Assembly (NCBI RefSeq): GCF_003692615.1
Contig: NZ_CP023540.1
Span: forward strand, 1,054,001 to 1,118,000
Source: Chryseobacterium sp. 6424
Lineage (GTDB): Bacteria; Bacteroidota; Bacteroidia; Flavobacteriales; Weeksellaceae
Direction of reading: 5' to 3'
DNA: 64,000 nt
Part shown: positions 42,950 through 51,862 of the stretch, piece after piece
Layout of the letters: every line of letters starts with the position of its first letter
How positions within the stretch are numbered: position 1 is the stretch's first letter
Notes under the pieces: model-generated
Told to the model about the DNA's origin: nothing
Databases searched by the model: none
What the model saw: only the letters and a program-made list of their open reading frames with translations
Position numbers and translations under genes: made by a program

Positions 42950-44203
42950 ATGAAAGCATCAAAATTAGCCCAGCACCTTATCGGTTCCGAAATTATTAAA
43001 ATTGGCAACCAGGTCAACGACATGAAAGCCCAGGGCGCGGAAATCGCGAACCTTACGATTGGTGATTTAGACGCTGATATCTATCCCATCCCGAAGATTT
43101 TAAAAGAAGAGATACAGAAAGCGTACGATAACAATCTTACGAACTATCCCCCGGCTAACGGGTTGAAGCCGCTTCGTGAAGCAGTTTCGGCTGATCTTCA
43201 GCAGCGGTATGGTCTTACTTATTCATCCGAGGAGATTTTGGTAGCCGGTGGCTCGCGACCTTTGATCTATGCTACTTTCAAAACTATTGTTGACGCAGGC
43301 GACAAGGTGATATACCCAGTCCCATCGTGGAATAACAATCACTACACCTACTTAACCGACGCGGTGAAAATAGAAGTAGAGACCAGCCAGGCCAATAATT
43401 TTCTGCCTACTGCTGAAGAACTGAAACCACATCTGCCAGATGCTGTATTGCTGGCGCTCTGCTCACCATTGAATCCTACAGGGACCATGTTTTCTAAGGA
43501 ACAGCTAAGTGAAATCTGCGAACTCGTGCTCGAAGAGAATAGCCGCCGTACCGAAGGTCAAAAACCGCTTTACTTGATGTATGACCAAATTTATGCGATG
43601 CTAACGTTTGGGGAAGAACATTACAATCCGGTGTCGCTGTTTCAGGAGATGAAGAAATATACCATCTTTATTGACGGAACTTCCAAATGCTTCGCCGCCA
43701 CAGGAATCCGCGTGGGATGGAGTTTCGGTCCGAAAGAAATCATGGATCATATGAAGTCATTGTTAGGGCACATCGGTGCCTGGGCGCCAAAACCGGAACA
43801 GTCTGCCGTAGCAAAGTTCCTTAATGATCCAAGACAGGTAGATGCTTTTGTAGAGGACTATAAAAACAAAATCGCAGCCAGCCTGCAAGTACTGCACACT
43901 GGTATTCAGGATATGAGCTCCCGCGGAATGACTGTCAACAGCATCAAACCGATGGGTGCGCTGTACCTCACCATCGAACTGGACTATTTAGGTAAAATAA
44001 AACCAAACGGTGAGGTAATCGCGGATTCATCCGATTTGGTCTTCTACCTCATTGAAGAGGCAGGGGTTGCATTGGTACCGTTTTCCGCCTTTGGTAATTC
44101 GCGTAACATGCCTTGGTTCCGGGCTTCGGTGGGCGGTCTGTCTGCGGAAGCGATTACTGAAATGTTACCACGCCTTGAAAAGTCACTTTTAAACCTCAAA
44201 TAA
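42950..44203 (+). CDS. PLP-dependent class I/II aminotransferase
   Basis: A 417-residue fold-type-I aminotransferase. The PLP lysine is in DGTSKCFAATGIRVGWSFGP (about residues 242-261). Other conserved stretches are NYPPANGLKPLREAV near the N-terminus, the CSPLNPTGTMFS loop and the DQIYAMLTF segment with the cofactor Asp. The C-terminal Arg that binds the substrate carboxylate fits WFRASVG. Substrate is probably aspartate or another amino acid, which cannot be resolved here. It lies 6 nt before kdsB and is probably co-transcribed. Confidence 0.9.
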   Translation: MKASKLAQHLIGSEIIKIGNQVNDMKAQGAEIANLTIGDLDADIYPIPKILKEEIQKAYDNNLTNYPPANGLKPLREAVSADLQQRYGLTYSSEEILVAGGSRPLIYATFKTIVDAGDKVIYPVPSWNNNHYTYLTDAVKIEVETSQANNFLPTAEELKPHLPDAVLLALCSPLNPTGTMFSKEQLSEICELVLEENSRRTEGQKPLYLMYDQIYAMLTFGEEHYNPVSLFQEMKKYTIFIDGTSKCFAATGIRVGWSFGPKEIMDHMKSLLGHIGAWAPKPEQSAVAKFLNDPRQVDAFVEDYKNKIAASLQVLHTGIQDMSSRGMTVNSIKPMGALYLTIELDYLGKIKPNGEVIADSSDLVFYLIEEAGVALVPFSAFGNSRNMPWFRASVGGLSAEAITEMLPRLEKSLLNLK

Positions 44204-44209
44204 TTTTTA

Positions 44210-44950
44210 ATGAAGATTATTGCTGTTATTCCGGCACGTTACGAGGCCAGCAGATTCCCGGGCAAACTCATGCAGATGCTTGGTGATTGTACCGTTATCG
44301 CCACTACTTATGATAATGTGGTACAAACCCGCCTGTTTGATGAAGTCTTTGTGGCCACGGATTCAGATATCATTTTTGAAGAAATTACCAAGACGGGCGG
44401 CAAAGCCGTGAAAACCGGTCCACATGAAACCGGCAGCGATCGCATCGCTGAGGCTGTACAGCACATTGATTGTGATATTGTGGTGAATGTACAGGGGGAT
44501 GAACCTTTTCTGAAAACAGAGCCACTGCGTCAATTGATCTCAGTCTTTCAGGATGATGAGTCGGGAAGGATTTCGTTGGCTTCCCTTAAAATTAAAATTC
44601 AGGAAGAAGAAGAGGTATTAAACCCAAATGTGGTAAAAGTAATCACCGATCATGAAGGTTTTGCGCTTTATTTCAGTCGTTCTGCAATACCGTATCCGCG
44701 TGAAATTGGGGTCGCAACTACTTATTTCCGCCATATTGGCGTATATGCGTTTCGGAAGAATGCGTTGCTTGATTTTGCGAAATTGCCTATGCGGCCGCTG
44801 GAAATATCAGAAAAGATTGAATGTCTGCGCTATCTGGAGTATGGCATGAAGATCCGCATGATAGAAACAGATTTTGTAGGTGTAGGCATTGATGTGCCCG
44901 CGGATCTCGAGAAAGCCCGCGAACTTTTGGATCGCACTGCGCAATCTTAA
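44210..44950 (+). CDS. kdsB: 3-deoxy-manno-octulosonate cytidylyltransferase
   Basis: A 246-residue cytoplasmic enzyme that activates Kdo as CMP-Kdo for lipopolysaccharide inner-core synthesis. Signature motifs are [16 protein letters not shown] (about residues 5-20, nucleotide binding), [17 protein letters not shown] and the later [12 protein letters not shown]. Length is normal. It is the second gene of the aminotransferase pair. Its presence confirms a Gram-negative LPS-bearing cell. Confidence 0.95.
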   Translation: MKIIAVIPARYEASRFPGKLMQMLGDCTVIATTYDNVVQTRLFDEVFVATDSDIIFEEITKTGGKAVKTGPHETGSDRIAEAVQHIDCDIVVNVQGDEPFLKTEPLRQLISVFQDDESGRISLASLKIKIQEEEEVLNPNVVKVITDHEGFALYFSRSAIPYPREIGVATTYFRHIGVYAFRKNALLDFAKLPMRPLEISEKIECLRYLEYGMKIRMIETDFVGVGIDVPADLEKARELLDRTAQS

Positions 44951-44993
44951 GTTCAAAAAAATATATATTTGAAAAATTAATAGAAAGATTTTA

Positions 44994-45656
44994 ATGAAAA
45001 AGCTGTTCTTAGTATTTGTCCTCTTCGTCAGCGGACTGGCTGCCGCCCAAACTGCAAAGGAAATCATCAGTCAGAACATCGAACGCTCCGGCGGATTAAC
45101 CAACTGGAAGTTACTAAACTCTACCATTCTGCAAGGCAAACTTACCTTAGGAATCAAAGATGAATATCCGATCAAGATCTATCAGCAAAGGCCCAATCTT
45201 ACCAAAACCACCATCGTCATCAATAAGAAAAAAACCGCAATTGAAGGGTTTGATGGTAAAAAAGGCTACGCGATGAATTATGCGGCCAATAAACTCCAGG
45301 AATATCCTAATTATACGCCCGAAAGTTTCGATACAGATTTTATAGACTGGGAAGCCAAAGGTTTTGAGGCAAAATATCTGGGCAAAGAAAAAATCGGCAA
45401 TACCTACACACATAAGGTAGAACTTACAAAAAACGTGAACAAAACACTTTATTACTTCGATACAAAAACCTACATGCTGATAAAAGAAATAAAGAATGAT
45501 GAAACGTTGCAGTACAGCGATTACCGCAATGTTGGCGCGCTGATGATGCCCTTCCGTATAGAGGCTTCTTCGGCAAAGAAAGACAGCGATTATGTGATTA
45601 CGCTTTATAAAATCGAGACCAATAAAGTTCTTCCACCCAATACATTCAAGTTTTAA
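44994..45656 (+). CDS. LolA-like periplasmic protein
   Basis: A 220-residue protein with a signal peptide (MKKLFLVFVLFVSGLAAAQ) and an incomplete beta-barrel of LolA/LolB-like pattern: an initial helix (AKEIISQNIERSGG) followed by short antiparallel strands, and the LYYFDTKTYMLIKEI segment typical of this superfamily. Unlike the gene at 47784 it is not in the ftsK block. It may bind a lipid or lipoprotein; the ligand is unknown. It lies 17 nt before the glutathione peroxidase gene. Confidence 0.7.
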   Translation: MKKLFLVFVLFVSGLAAAQTAKEIISQNIERSGGLTNWKLLNSTILQGKLTLGIKDEYPIKIYQQRPNLTKTTIVINKKKTAIEGFDGKKGYAMNYAANKLQEYPNYTPESFDTDFIDWEAKGFEAKYLGKEKIGNTYTHKVELTKNVNKTLYYFDTKTYMLIKEIKNDETLQYSDYRNVGALMMPFRIEASSAKKDSDYVITLYKIETNKVLPPNTFKF

Positions 45657-45673
45657 GAAAAACACCTTTACCG

Positions 45674-46243
45674 ATGAAAAAGATATTCATATTCCTGCTG
45701 GCCGCCGCGGCTTTCGTACAAAACTGTACCAATCACAAACAGGAGATCTCACAGGATAAAAATACAGCCATGAAAAGCATCCACGATTTTAAAGTAGGAA
45801 GTCTGGACGGTAATGAAATTGATTTTGCAGACTTCAAAGGGAAAAAAATACTGATTGTAAACACAGCATCAGCGTGTGGATTCACGCCACAGTACGCCGA
45901 TCTCGAAGAAATTTCAAAGAAATACAGCGATAAAGTAGCCGTTGTAGGTTTTCCGGCGAACAATTTCGGCAATCAGGAGTCGGGTACCAATGAGGAAATT
46001 GGTGCTTTCTGCCAAAAAAATTATGGTGTCACCTTTCCGATGGCCGCCAAGGTATCGGTGAAAGGCGATGACATAGCGCCTGTCTTTAAATATCTGACGG
46101 ATAAAGACCTCAATGGCGTAAAGAACACGACTATTTTGTGGAACTTCACCAAATTTTTGCTTGATGAAAACGGGCGGCTTATCGATACGTTTGTAAGTAC
46201 CACTAAACCCACCGATGAAGCGATTGTGAAATATTTCCGCTAA
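45674..46243 (+). CDS. Glutathione peroxidase-family thiol peroxidase, exported
   Basis: A 189-residue protein with an N-terminal hydrophobic signal and possible lipobox (FVQNC, Cys near residue 18). A GPx domain follows, with the peroxidatic cysteine in VNTASACGFTPQYADLE, the GFPANNFGNQE motif holding the catalytic Gln, and the late WNFTKFLLD Trp/Asn region. The active residue is cysteine, not selenocysteine. It probably reduces hydroperoxides in the envelope using thioredoxin-like partners. It is convergent with the LptF/G gene. Confidence 0.9.
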   Translation: MKKIFIFLLAAAAFVQNCTNHKQEISQDKNTAMKSIHDFKVGSLDGNEIDFADFKGKKILIVNTASACGFTPQYADLEEISKKYSDKVAVVGFPANNFGNQESGTNEEIGAFCQKNYGVTFPMAAKVSVKGDDIAPVFKYLTDKDLNGVKNTTILWNFTKFLLDENGRLIDTFVSTTKPTDEAIVKYFR

Positions 46244-46250
46244 AGGGTTT

Positions 46251-47705
46251 TCAACGGTAACGCTGGTGCTCTTTATTCTTTGTGAATAACTTCGTTACAG
46301 GCTTTAAAAAGTTTTTATATTTCTCAATATCAAACAGTTGCGAATCTGTCAGCGCTTTGTAGGTCAGCCACACACCGAACGGGAACAGTACCATATTTGG
46401 CAGCCATGAGGCAAGATAAGGATCTATTTCGCCCGCCCAAGCCATGTTCTCTACGGAGAGATTCAGCACGTAGAAAATAATGAAGATGATGATCGCGATC
46501 ACTACCGGCAATCCCAAACCACCCTTCCGGATGATGGAGCCAAGACTGGCGCCTATGAGGAAGAATATCAGGCACGTTACTGAATACGCGAAGATCCGCT
46601 GTTGGTACATTACCACACGCGAAAAATAAGAGTGCAAATCTTTTACCTGTGATTTTTTACCCGCATTCAGTTGCTTTATCCCTTCAATTTTACTGTAAGC
46701 GCTGTACAGCAGTTCTTGTTTCTGTTCTTTTTTCAGTGAAGTGATGGCGGGCGGCGCCTTTGGTGGTACAGGCGATTTCACTCTGTCGATATAGCCTACA
46801 TAGCCGTTTGTATGATTGATGACTTCATTGCTGAGGTTGCTGAGGATATTGTGGTTTTCCTTTTTTGTTTTATCAATGGTAGAATTCAACTGTAAAAAGT
46901 GCTGAAACGAGTAATCATCGGTAATCTGTTCCGCTTCCAGGGCTTTGTTGATGATATCAGAAATATTAAAATGCGACACCAGCGTATCAAATTTTATGGC
47001 CTGGTCGGGTTGTTTCAACCGCTGGTTGTAATCTACATTACCGATATTATCTTCATAAATATGTCCGTTGAATAGAACAAGTTTAAGGTAATTTCTGTTT
47101 TCAGCAGGCACGAATTTCCCTTTTTCAGCAACAATCGATTGTTGGTTCTCGTAGGAATTGGCCATTTTGTGGATGAAGACACCATCCAGGTTTTCACCGC
47201 TTTCGCCACTTATTTTATCGAATTTTACACTGTATCCGGGGATTTGCTGAATAAACTGTCCAGGCGCGAAATTCAGTGCAGGTTTGGTGGCAGCAATATT
47301 GTAAAGCATGTTTTTGGCTTTCCGCTGAAAATCTGGAATAACGTTGTTAGAAAACAGAAAGAGAAAGAAGGAAAACAAAAAACACACCGCGAATAATGGT
47401 GTCATTATTCGGGTGAGCGAGATACCGGCAGCCTTCATCGCCGCAAGCTCATATCGTTCACCAAAATCACCGAAAGTCATGATAGAAGAAAGCAGGATGG
47501 TAAGCGGCAGCACGAGCTGCACCACTTTAACCGAAAGATAGGCGAGGAGCTTCAGGATTTCCCAGTAGCTTAATCCCTTGCCGGTGAACTGTGCCAACTG
47601 TATCCAAATGATGTTCACCACAAAAATGAAGAACAGCACACTGAAGATGAATATAAAGGGGCCGAAAAATGTTTTGATGACGTAGCCGTCAAGCTTTTTT
47701 ATCAT
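46251..47705 (-). CDS. LptF/LptG-family LPS export permease
   Basis: A 484-residue YjgP/YjgQ-type inner-membrane permease of the LptBFG lipopolysaccharide exporter. It has three N-terminal helices (residues about 11-110), a periplasmic beta-jellyroll domain (about 125-340) and three C-terminal helices. The N-terminal LDGYVIKTFFGPFIF and LPLTILLSSIMTFGDFGERYELAAMKAAGIS are family hallmarks. It is downstream of lolA, in a block of ftsK, lolA and lptF/G. Whether it is the LptF or the LptG subunit cannot be settled here. Confidence 0.92.
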   Translation of the reverse strand: MIKKLDGYVIKTFFGPFIFIFSVLFFIFVVNIIWIQLAQFTGKGLSYWEILKLLAYLSVKVVQLVLPLTILLSSIMTFGDFGERYELAAMKAAGISLTRIMTPLFAVCFLFSFFLFLFSNNVIPDFQRKAKNMLYNIAATKPALNFAPGQFIQQIPGYSVKFDKISGESGENLDGVFIHKMANSYENQQSIVAEKGKFVPAENRNYLKLVLFNGHIYEDNIGNVDYNQRLKQPDQAIKFDTLVSHFNISDIINKALEAEQITDDYSFQHFLQLNSTIDKTKKENHNILSNLSNEVINHTNGYVGYIDRVKSPVPPKAPPAITSLKKEQKQELLYSAYSKIEGIKQLNAGKKSQVKDLHSYFSRVVMYQQRIFAYSVTCLIFFLIGASLGSIIRKGGLGLPVVIAIIIFIIFYVLNLSVENMAWAGEIDPYLASWLPNMVLFPFGVWLTYKALTDSQLFDIEKYKNFLKPVTKLFTKNKEHQRYR

Positions 47706-47753
47706 GCGCCAAATTTACCAAAAAAGCATAGATTTTTACTTTAAAAACAATTA

Positions 47754-47774
47754 AAACCCTTTCTTTTGAAAGGG
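47754..47774 (-). terminator. Terminator after lolA
   Basis: Stem CCCTTTC/GAAAGGG with a TTTT loop is followed by T-rich sequence in minus-strand direction. It lies between lolA and the LptF/G gene, which therefore probably has its own promoter or relies on read-through. Confidence 0.7.
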
Positions 47775-47783
47775 CTTTGCAAT

Positions 47784-48431
47784 TTAAAGTTCTGTAATCA
47801 GATAGTTTTTATAAAGATTTCTGTCAAAGGAAAACATCGAATTACTGAGTTTTTGATTTTCCTGATAGTTGCTGATGGCAATCACCGATACCGAATTATC
47901 GTTACCGAACTGCTCCAGCTTCACCAATTGTTTCCTTGCACCGTTGATAAAGATGTTTACTTCTTTAATACCGTTATTTTTAGTCGGTGTTAGTTTAATA
48001 TGATCTGCGTTCACACCGTTTACATTTAATTTGCCTACGTATTTCACATTGTAGCCTTTTTTATATTCCTCAATATAACTTAACGGAGAAAACATCTGCC
48101 CGCTGCCGTTTGGTCTTGCGATGGTGACTTCCTGGTCTTCGGCAGAAATATTATAGACTTTATTCCCGTCAAAAATCTGCTCAGTTCCCATGATTTTCAA
48201 TTTATATTTGTCTTTGGCTGAGTAAAAAATGCCGGGCTCTGTTTTGGTTACGGTACGTCCGTTGCCGGTTCCGTACACAAACTTGAAGTAAACATTGTTT
48301 TTCGACTTATAATTATTGGCTACCGCGTCTAGTAAATTTTTAGCTTTCGCATCAATTTTTTGGGCCGATAAAGTAAGGGAAGCACCTAAAATAAATATTC
48401 CGAGGGTAAATTTTTTCAATATGTTTTTCAT
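47784..48431 (-). CDS. lolA: Outer-membrane lipoprotein carrier protein LolA
   Basis: A 215-residue periplasmic chaperone that ferries lipoproteins released by LolCDE to the outer membrane. It has a signal peptide (MKNILKKFTLGIFILGASLT) and the LolA half-barrel pattern, with YKSKNNVYFKFVY, PGIFYSAKDKYKLKIM, IFDGNKVYNISAEDQEVTI and the later strand VNGVNADHIKLTP. It directly follows ftsK on the same strand. Confidence 0.88.
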   Translation of the reverse strand: MKNILKKFTLGIFILGASLTLSAQKIDAKAKNLLDAVANNYKSKNNVYFKFVYGTGNGRTVTKTEPGIFYSAKDKYKLKIMGTEQIFDGNKVYNISAEDQEVTIARPNGSGQMFSPLSYIEEYKKGYNVKYVGKLNVNGVNADHIKLTPTKNNGIKEVNIFINGARKQLVKLEQFGNDNSVSVIAISNYQENQKLSNSMFSFDRNLYKNYLITEL

Positions 48432-48492
48432 TCTTTTTATTTTTTTGATGAAGTTTTTAAGATAAAGTTAAACTCTTGTTTAAAGTTCAAAA

Positions 48493-50979
48493 TTATTTGC
48501 GCATTTCTTCCAAAAACTGTTCCAATGAATGAAGGTCGCCAATCATCACTTCTCGTGCTTTTGCCCCATTGAAGCTGCCTACGATGCCACAAGCCTCCAG
48601 CTGGTCTATGATGCGGCCGGCACGGTTGTACCCAAGTTTCAGTTGACGCTGAAGCATTGAGGTGGAGCCTTGCTGGGTAGATACAATGATTCTGGCCGCT
48701 TCTTCGAAGAGAGCGTCTTTTTCATTAGGATCGAAGGCCGCCGTGCTGCTGGTATTATCGTCACCTGAGTATTCTGGCAGCATAAATGCCGACGCATAAC
48801 CTTTTTGGGCTCCTATGAATTCCGCAATTTTCTCCACTTCCGGTGTGTCCACGAATGCGCATTGAAGGCGCAGAATCTCGTTTCCATTAAAATAAAGCAT
48901 GTCGCCTTTACCAATCAGTTGGTCTGCCCCGGGAGAATCAAGGATCGTACGTGAATCTACGCTCGAAATCACACGGAACGCCGCTCTGGCTGGGAAGTTG
49001 GCTTTAATCATACCAGTAATTACGTTCACCGAAGGGCGCTGTGTGGCTACAATTAAGTGAATTCCGACAGCTCTCGCAAGTTGCGCAAGTCTGGCGATTG
49101 GCAATTCGACTTCTTTACCCGCGGTCATAATCAAATCCGCAAATTCATCCACAACCAAAACAATATAAGGCAGGTAGCGGTGGCCGTTTTCAGGATTCAG
49201 TTTTCTTTCACTGAATTTTTTATTGTATTCCTTTAAGTTTTTGCAGAAGGCATTTTTAAGCAAATCATACCGCTGATCCATTTCTACACAAAGTGAATTC
49301 AAGGTGTTGATTACTTTATGCGTGTCGGTGATGATTGCGTCATCGCCATCCGGCAGTTTAGCCAGATAATGTCTTTCGATTTTTGAATACAGTGAAAGTT
49401 CCACTTTCTTCGGATCTACCATCACGAATTTCAGTTCGCTCGGATGTTTCTTGTAGAGTAGGGAAGTCAGGATTGCGTTGATACCGACAGATTTTCCCTG
49501 TCCGGTAGCCCCGGCCATCAGCAAATGCGGCATTTTGGCGAGGTCGGCCATGAAGATTTCATTAGAAATCGTTTTTCCGAAAACCACCGGCAGATCCATG
49601 TCCGTATTCTGGAATTTCTGCGAGGCGATAACACTCCGCATAGAAACCATCGAAGGATTTTTCCGCGGGACTTCAATACCGATGGTGCCTTTTCCGGGCA
49701 TCGGCGCGATAATTCTAATGCCTAAAGCCGAAAGGTTCAGCGCAATGTCATCCTGAAGTTTTTTAATGGATGCCACGCGGATTCCGGCTTCGGGAACAAT
49801 TTCATAAAGAGTAACCGTAGGACCCACGGTCGCTTTGATTTCAGCGATACCTACATTAAAGTTTTTAAGTAAGCCAACGATTTTGTTCTTATTTTCCTCG
49901 AGTTCATCACGGTTGATGGCGATTTCGGTGTTACCATAATCTTTCAGCAATTCAACAGGCGGCATCTGGAAGGTCGCCAGGTCTAGTTTGTGATCGTACA
50001 GGCCGTGTTTTTGTACCAGTTGTTGCGACTTATCATCGCTGTCATCGTAATCATCCGCAGTTTGGGCGACTTCTACCTTAAAATCAAATTCATCCTGTGT
50101 ATTGGGTAAAACAGGTTCAGGTTTTAGGTTCAGAGTGATGCCGGCATCTTCGGTAACTGTAATCTTAGACGGATTGTCCTCAAAAGAAGTTTCATTTGGC
50201 GTTTTTATCGGCTCGATTTCCGTAGATATTTCCACTGGCGGAAATCCTTTTACCGCAACTTCGGTGGGTGGTATTATTTTAGGCTCGGGCATCGCCTCCG
50301 GATTTTCATGTCGTGCTTCTTCTACGATAGCTTCCAGTTCTTCATCTGCCTCGAAGTTTTCGGCAGATTTGGGCATCAAAGATTTTACGCGACCGATGGT
50401 ATTGTCATTCAGGTCACTTAGTTTGTTTTTTACGTTATTAGGATTCAGATTAAATTCTAATATGAAATACAGCGCAATACTTACGAAAAGTACCAACCAC
50501 AGACCGGCCGTGCCAATTACCGCATTAAGGAAATCCATAATCTGGAAGCCGTAAACACCACTCAGTACGCCTTGTCCTTGGGTGATTGCGCCCATAAAAA
50601 TCGGCAGCCAACAAATAAAAAACAAAGAATGGCCAATGGTCTTCCATGGTTTGAAGTAGTTTTTCTTCATGATGATCATGGCACACACGAAAAACAGGAA
50701 TGCCACTACAAAACCTGCCACCCCTATACTTTCGAAAATAAACATATTACCCAGCCAGTCGCCCACCTTACCAAAAATATTCGAGGATTGTACCGACTTA
50801 TCGAGCATGGTACCGGCCTGGCTTTGATCTGCCTGCCAGTTCATGAGGTACGAAATAAATGAAAAGGTGAGCACCACCGAAACCACCAAGAAGAGTATCC
50901 CAAAAAATATCCGTGGTTTAGATAGGGTTTTGCTTTGCGCAAGTGCTTTTACAGAAGCGTTTTTTGTGTTTTTTTCCAT
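48493..50979 (-). CDS. ftsK: DNA translocase FtsK
   Basis: An 828-residue septal motor that pumps chromosome ends and activates XerCD at dif. Four N-terminal transmembrane helices (about residues 25-200) are followed by a polar linker rich in acidic residues. The C-terminal motor has the Walker A motif GATGQGKSVGINAILTS, the Walker B motif VLVVDEFADLIM and LARAVGIHLIVATQRPS. The final winged-helix gamma domain ends RAGRIIDQLEACGIVG. Length is typical of the family. It is first in the ftsK-lolA block. Confidence 0.96.
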   Translation of the reverse strand: MEKNTKNASVKALAQSKTLSKPRIFFGILFLVVSVVLTFSFISYLMNWQADQSQAGTMLDKSVQSSNIFGKVGDWLGNMFIFESIGVAGFVVAFLFFVCAMIIMKKNYFKPWKTIGHSLFFICWLPIFMGAITQGQGVLSGVYGFQIMDFLNAVIGTAGLWLVLFVSIALYFILEFNLNPNNVKNKLSDLNDNTIGRVKSLMPKSAENFEADEELEAIVEEARHENPEAMPEPKIIPPTEVAVKGFPPVEISTEIEPIKTPNETSFEDNPSKITVTEDAGITLNLKPEPVLPNTQDEFDFKVEVAQTADDYDDSDDKSQQLVQKHGLYDHKLDLATFQMPPVELLKDYGNTEIAINRDELEENKNKIVGLLKNFNVGIAEIKATVGPTVTLYEIVPEAGIRVASIKKLQDDIALNLSALGIRIIAPMPGKGTIGIEVPRKNPSMVSMRSVIASQKFQNTDMDLPVVFGKTISNEIFMADLAKMPHLLMAGATGQGKSVGINAILTSLLYKKHPSELKFVMVDPKKVELSLYSKIERHYLAKLPDGDDAIITDTHKVINTLNSLCVEMDQRYDLLKNAFCKNLKEYNKKFSERKLNPENGHRYLPYIVLVVDEFADLIMTAGKEVELPIARLAQLARAVGIHLIVATQRPSVNVITGMIKANFPARAAFRVISSVDSRTILDSPGADQLIGKGDMLYFNGNEILRLQCAFVDTPEVEKIAEFIGAQKGYASAFMLPEYSGDDNTSSTAAFDPNEKDALFEEAARIIVSTQQGSTSMLQRQLKLGYNRAGRIIDQLEACGIVGSFNGAKAREVMIGDLHSLEQFLEEMRK

Positions 50980-51183
50980 AAAATGAATGTGGGCAAATTT
51001 AAAAATAAAATTTAAGAATTTTTCTGCAATGGCATTTGAAATATTAACTTGTTTTTGCTAAATGCCACTGTTTTTTAAAACTTAATGGAAGGTGGCATCT
51101 ATTAAAAATAACAGAAGTTTTCAATTTAAAATCTCCTTCGGAATGCTATTTGAATTTCATTAAAAATCACAAAATACCATACT

Positions 51184-51450
51184 ATGGATAACAACAATTT
51201 CAAGAAATCCCAGGACTTCAATAACCCCGAACGTAATCTAGACAACAATCCCGATTACAACGAAGAGAACAACGCCACTGAAAATCCCCAGGCACGTATC
51301 AAGGATGATAGAAACCCAGAAATCACCCAAGAGAATTTTGTAAAAGATGCCGAGAATGCCATACCTCCACGCGCATGGGAAGACCAGCAGAAAGCCTACA
51401 ACGATGCCTGGGAGAACAATAAAAACCAGCAACTGGGCGAGGAAATGTAA
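51184..51450 (+). CDS. Asn-rich polar small protein of unknown function
   Basis: An 88-residue protein of low complexity, rich in Asn, Asp, Glu and Gln (DNNNFKKSQDFNNPERNLDN near the start) and almost without hydrophobic residues, so probably disordered. No domain is recognised. It lies 26 nt before the second acidic gene, with which it probably forms a pair. The ATG gives a well-formed complete frame. Confidence 0.7.
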   Translation: MDNNNFKKSQDFNNPERNLDNNPDYNEENNATENPQARIKDDRNPEITQENFVKDAENAIPPRAWEDQQKAYNDAWENNKNQQLGEEM

Positions 51451-51476
51451 AATTTAAACCTTAATAAAATAAAGAT

Positions 51477-51776
51477 ATGGCACCCGAAAATAACAGAAGC
51501 GAACAGGACCAGAGGCTACGCGACATGGATTACAGCCCTGAAAACGACATTTTCAACCAGGAAGAACACGTACCGATCGACGGTGATGGCAATCCGATTT
51601 TAGACGAAACCCCACCGGTGACCGACGTTGGCGATATTTTGGATGTTCCTTTGCCCGAGGATGAAGAGGGTGTGGTGATGGATGGCGTAGGACCGGAAGA
51701 TGAGGAAAACGATTTCTACAGTCTGAGCGACAATGCAGACGACCATGAATCGGACAATGATGATATCCTTGGATAA
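51477..51776 (+). CDS. Highly acidic small protein of unknown function
   Basis: A 99-residue, very acidic protein (long Asp/Glu stretches such as DVPLPEDEEGVVMDGVGPEDEE) with no signal peptide or known domain, probably intrinsically disordered. The gene ends at a strong terminator. Its close pairing with the Asn-rich gene upstream suggests a shared role, possibly in stress response or as acidic chaperone-like proteins; that is a guess. Confidence 0.7.
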   Translation: MAPENNRSEQDQRLRDMDYSPENDIFNQEEHVPIDGDGNPILDETPPVTDVGDILDVPLPEDEEGVVMDGVGPEDEENDFYSLSDNADDHESDNDDILG

Positions 51777-51797
51777 ATTTAAGACCAAAAATACCTT

Positions 51798-51820
51798 CCC
51801 GCCTTGCGCGGGATTTTTTT
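51798..51820 (+). terminator. Terminator after the acidic small-protein pair
   Basis: Stem CCCGC/GCGGG with a 5-nt loop is followed by A and seven T. Confidence 0.8.
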
Positions 51821-51825
51821 ATGCT

Positions 51826-51834
51826 TATTTTTGA
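51826..51834 (+). promoter_or_regulatory. -7 promoter element of hutU
   Basis: TATTTTTGA matches TAnnTTTG, 28 nt before the ATG at 51863. Confidence 0.5.
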
Positions 51835-51862
51835 AGCTAGACAGATAAGCTTAAAGTAAAAA

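Noticed and set aside
45147..45665. A 172-codon minus-strand frame across the LolA-like gene
   Set aside because: Antisense to a gene with a signal peptide and LolA-like pattern; no domain seen.
50102..50554. A 150-codon plus-strand frame inside ftsK
   Set aside because: It lies opposite the low-complexity FtsK linker and looks like a chance opening.
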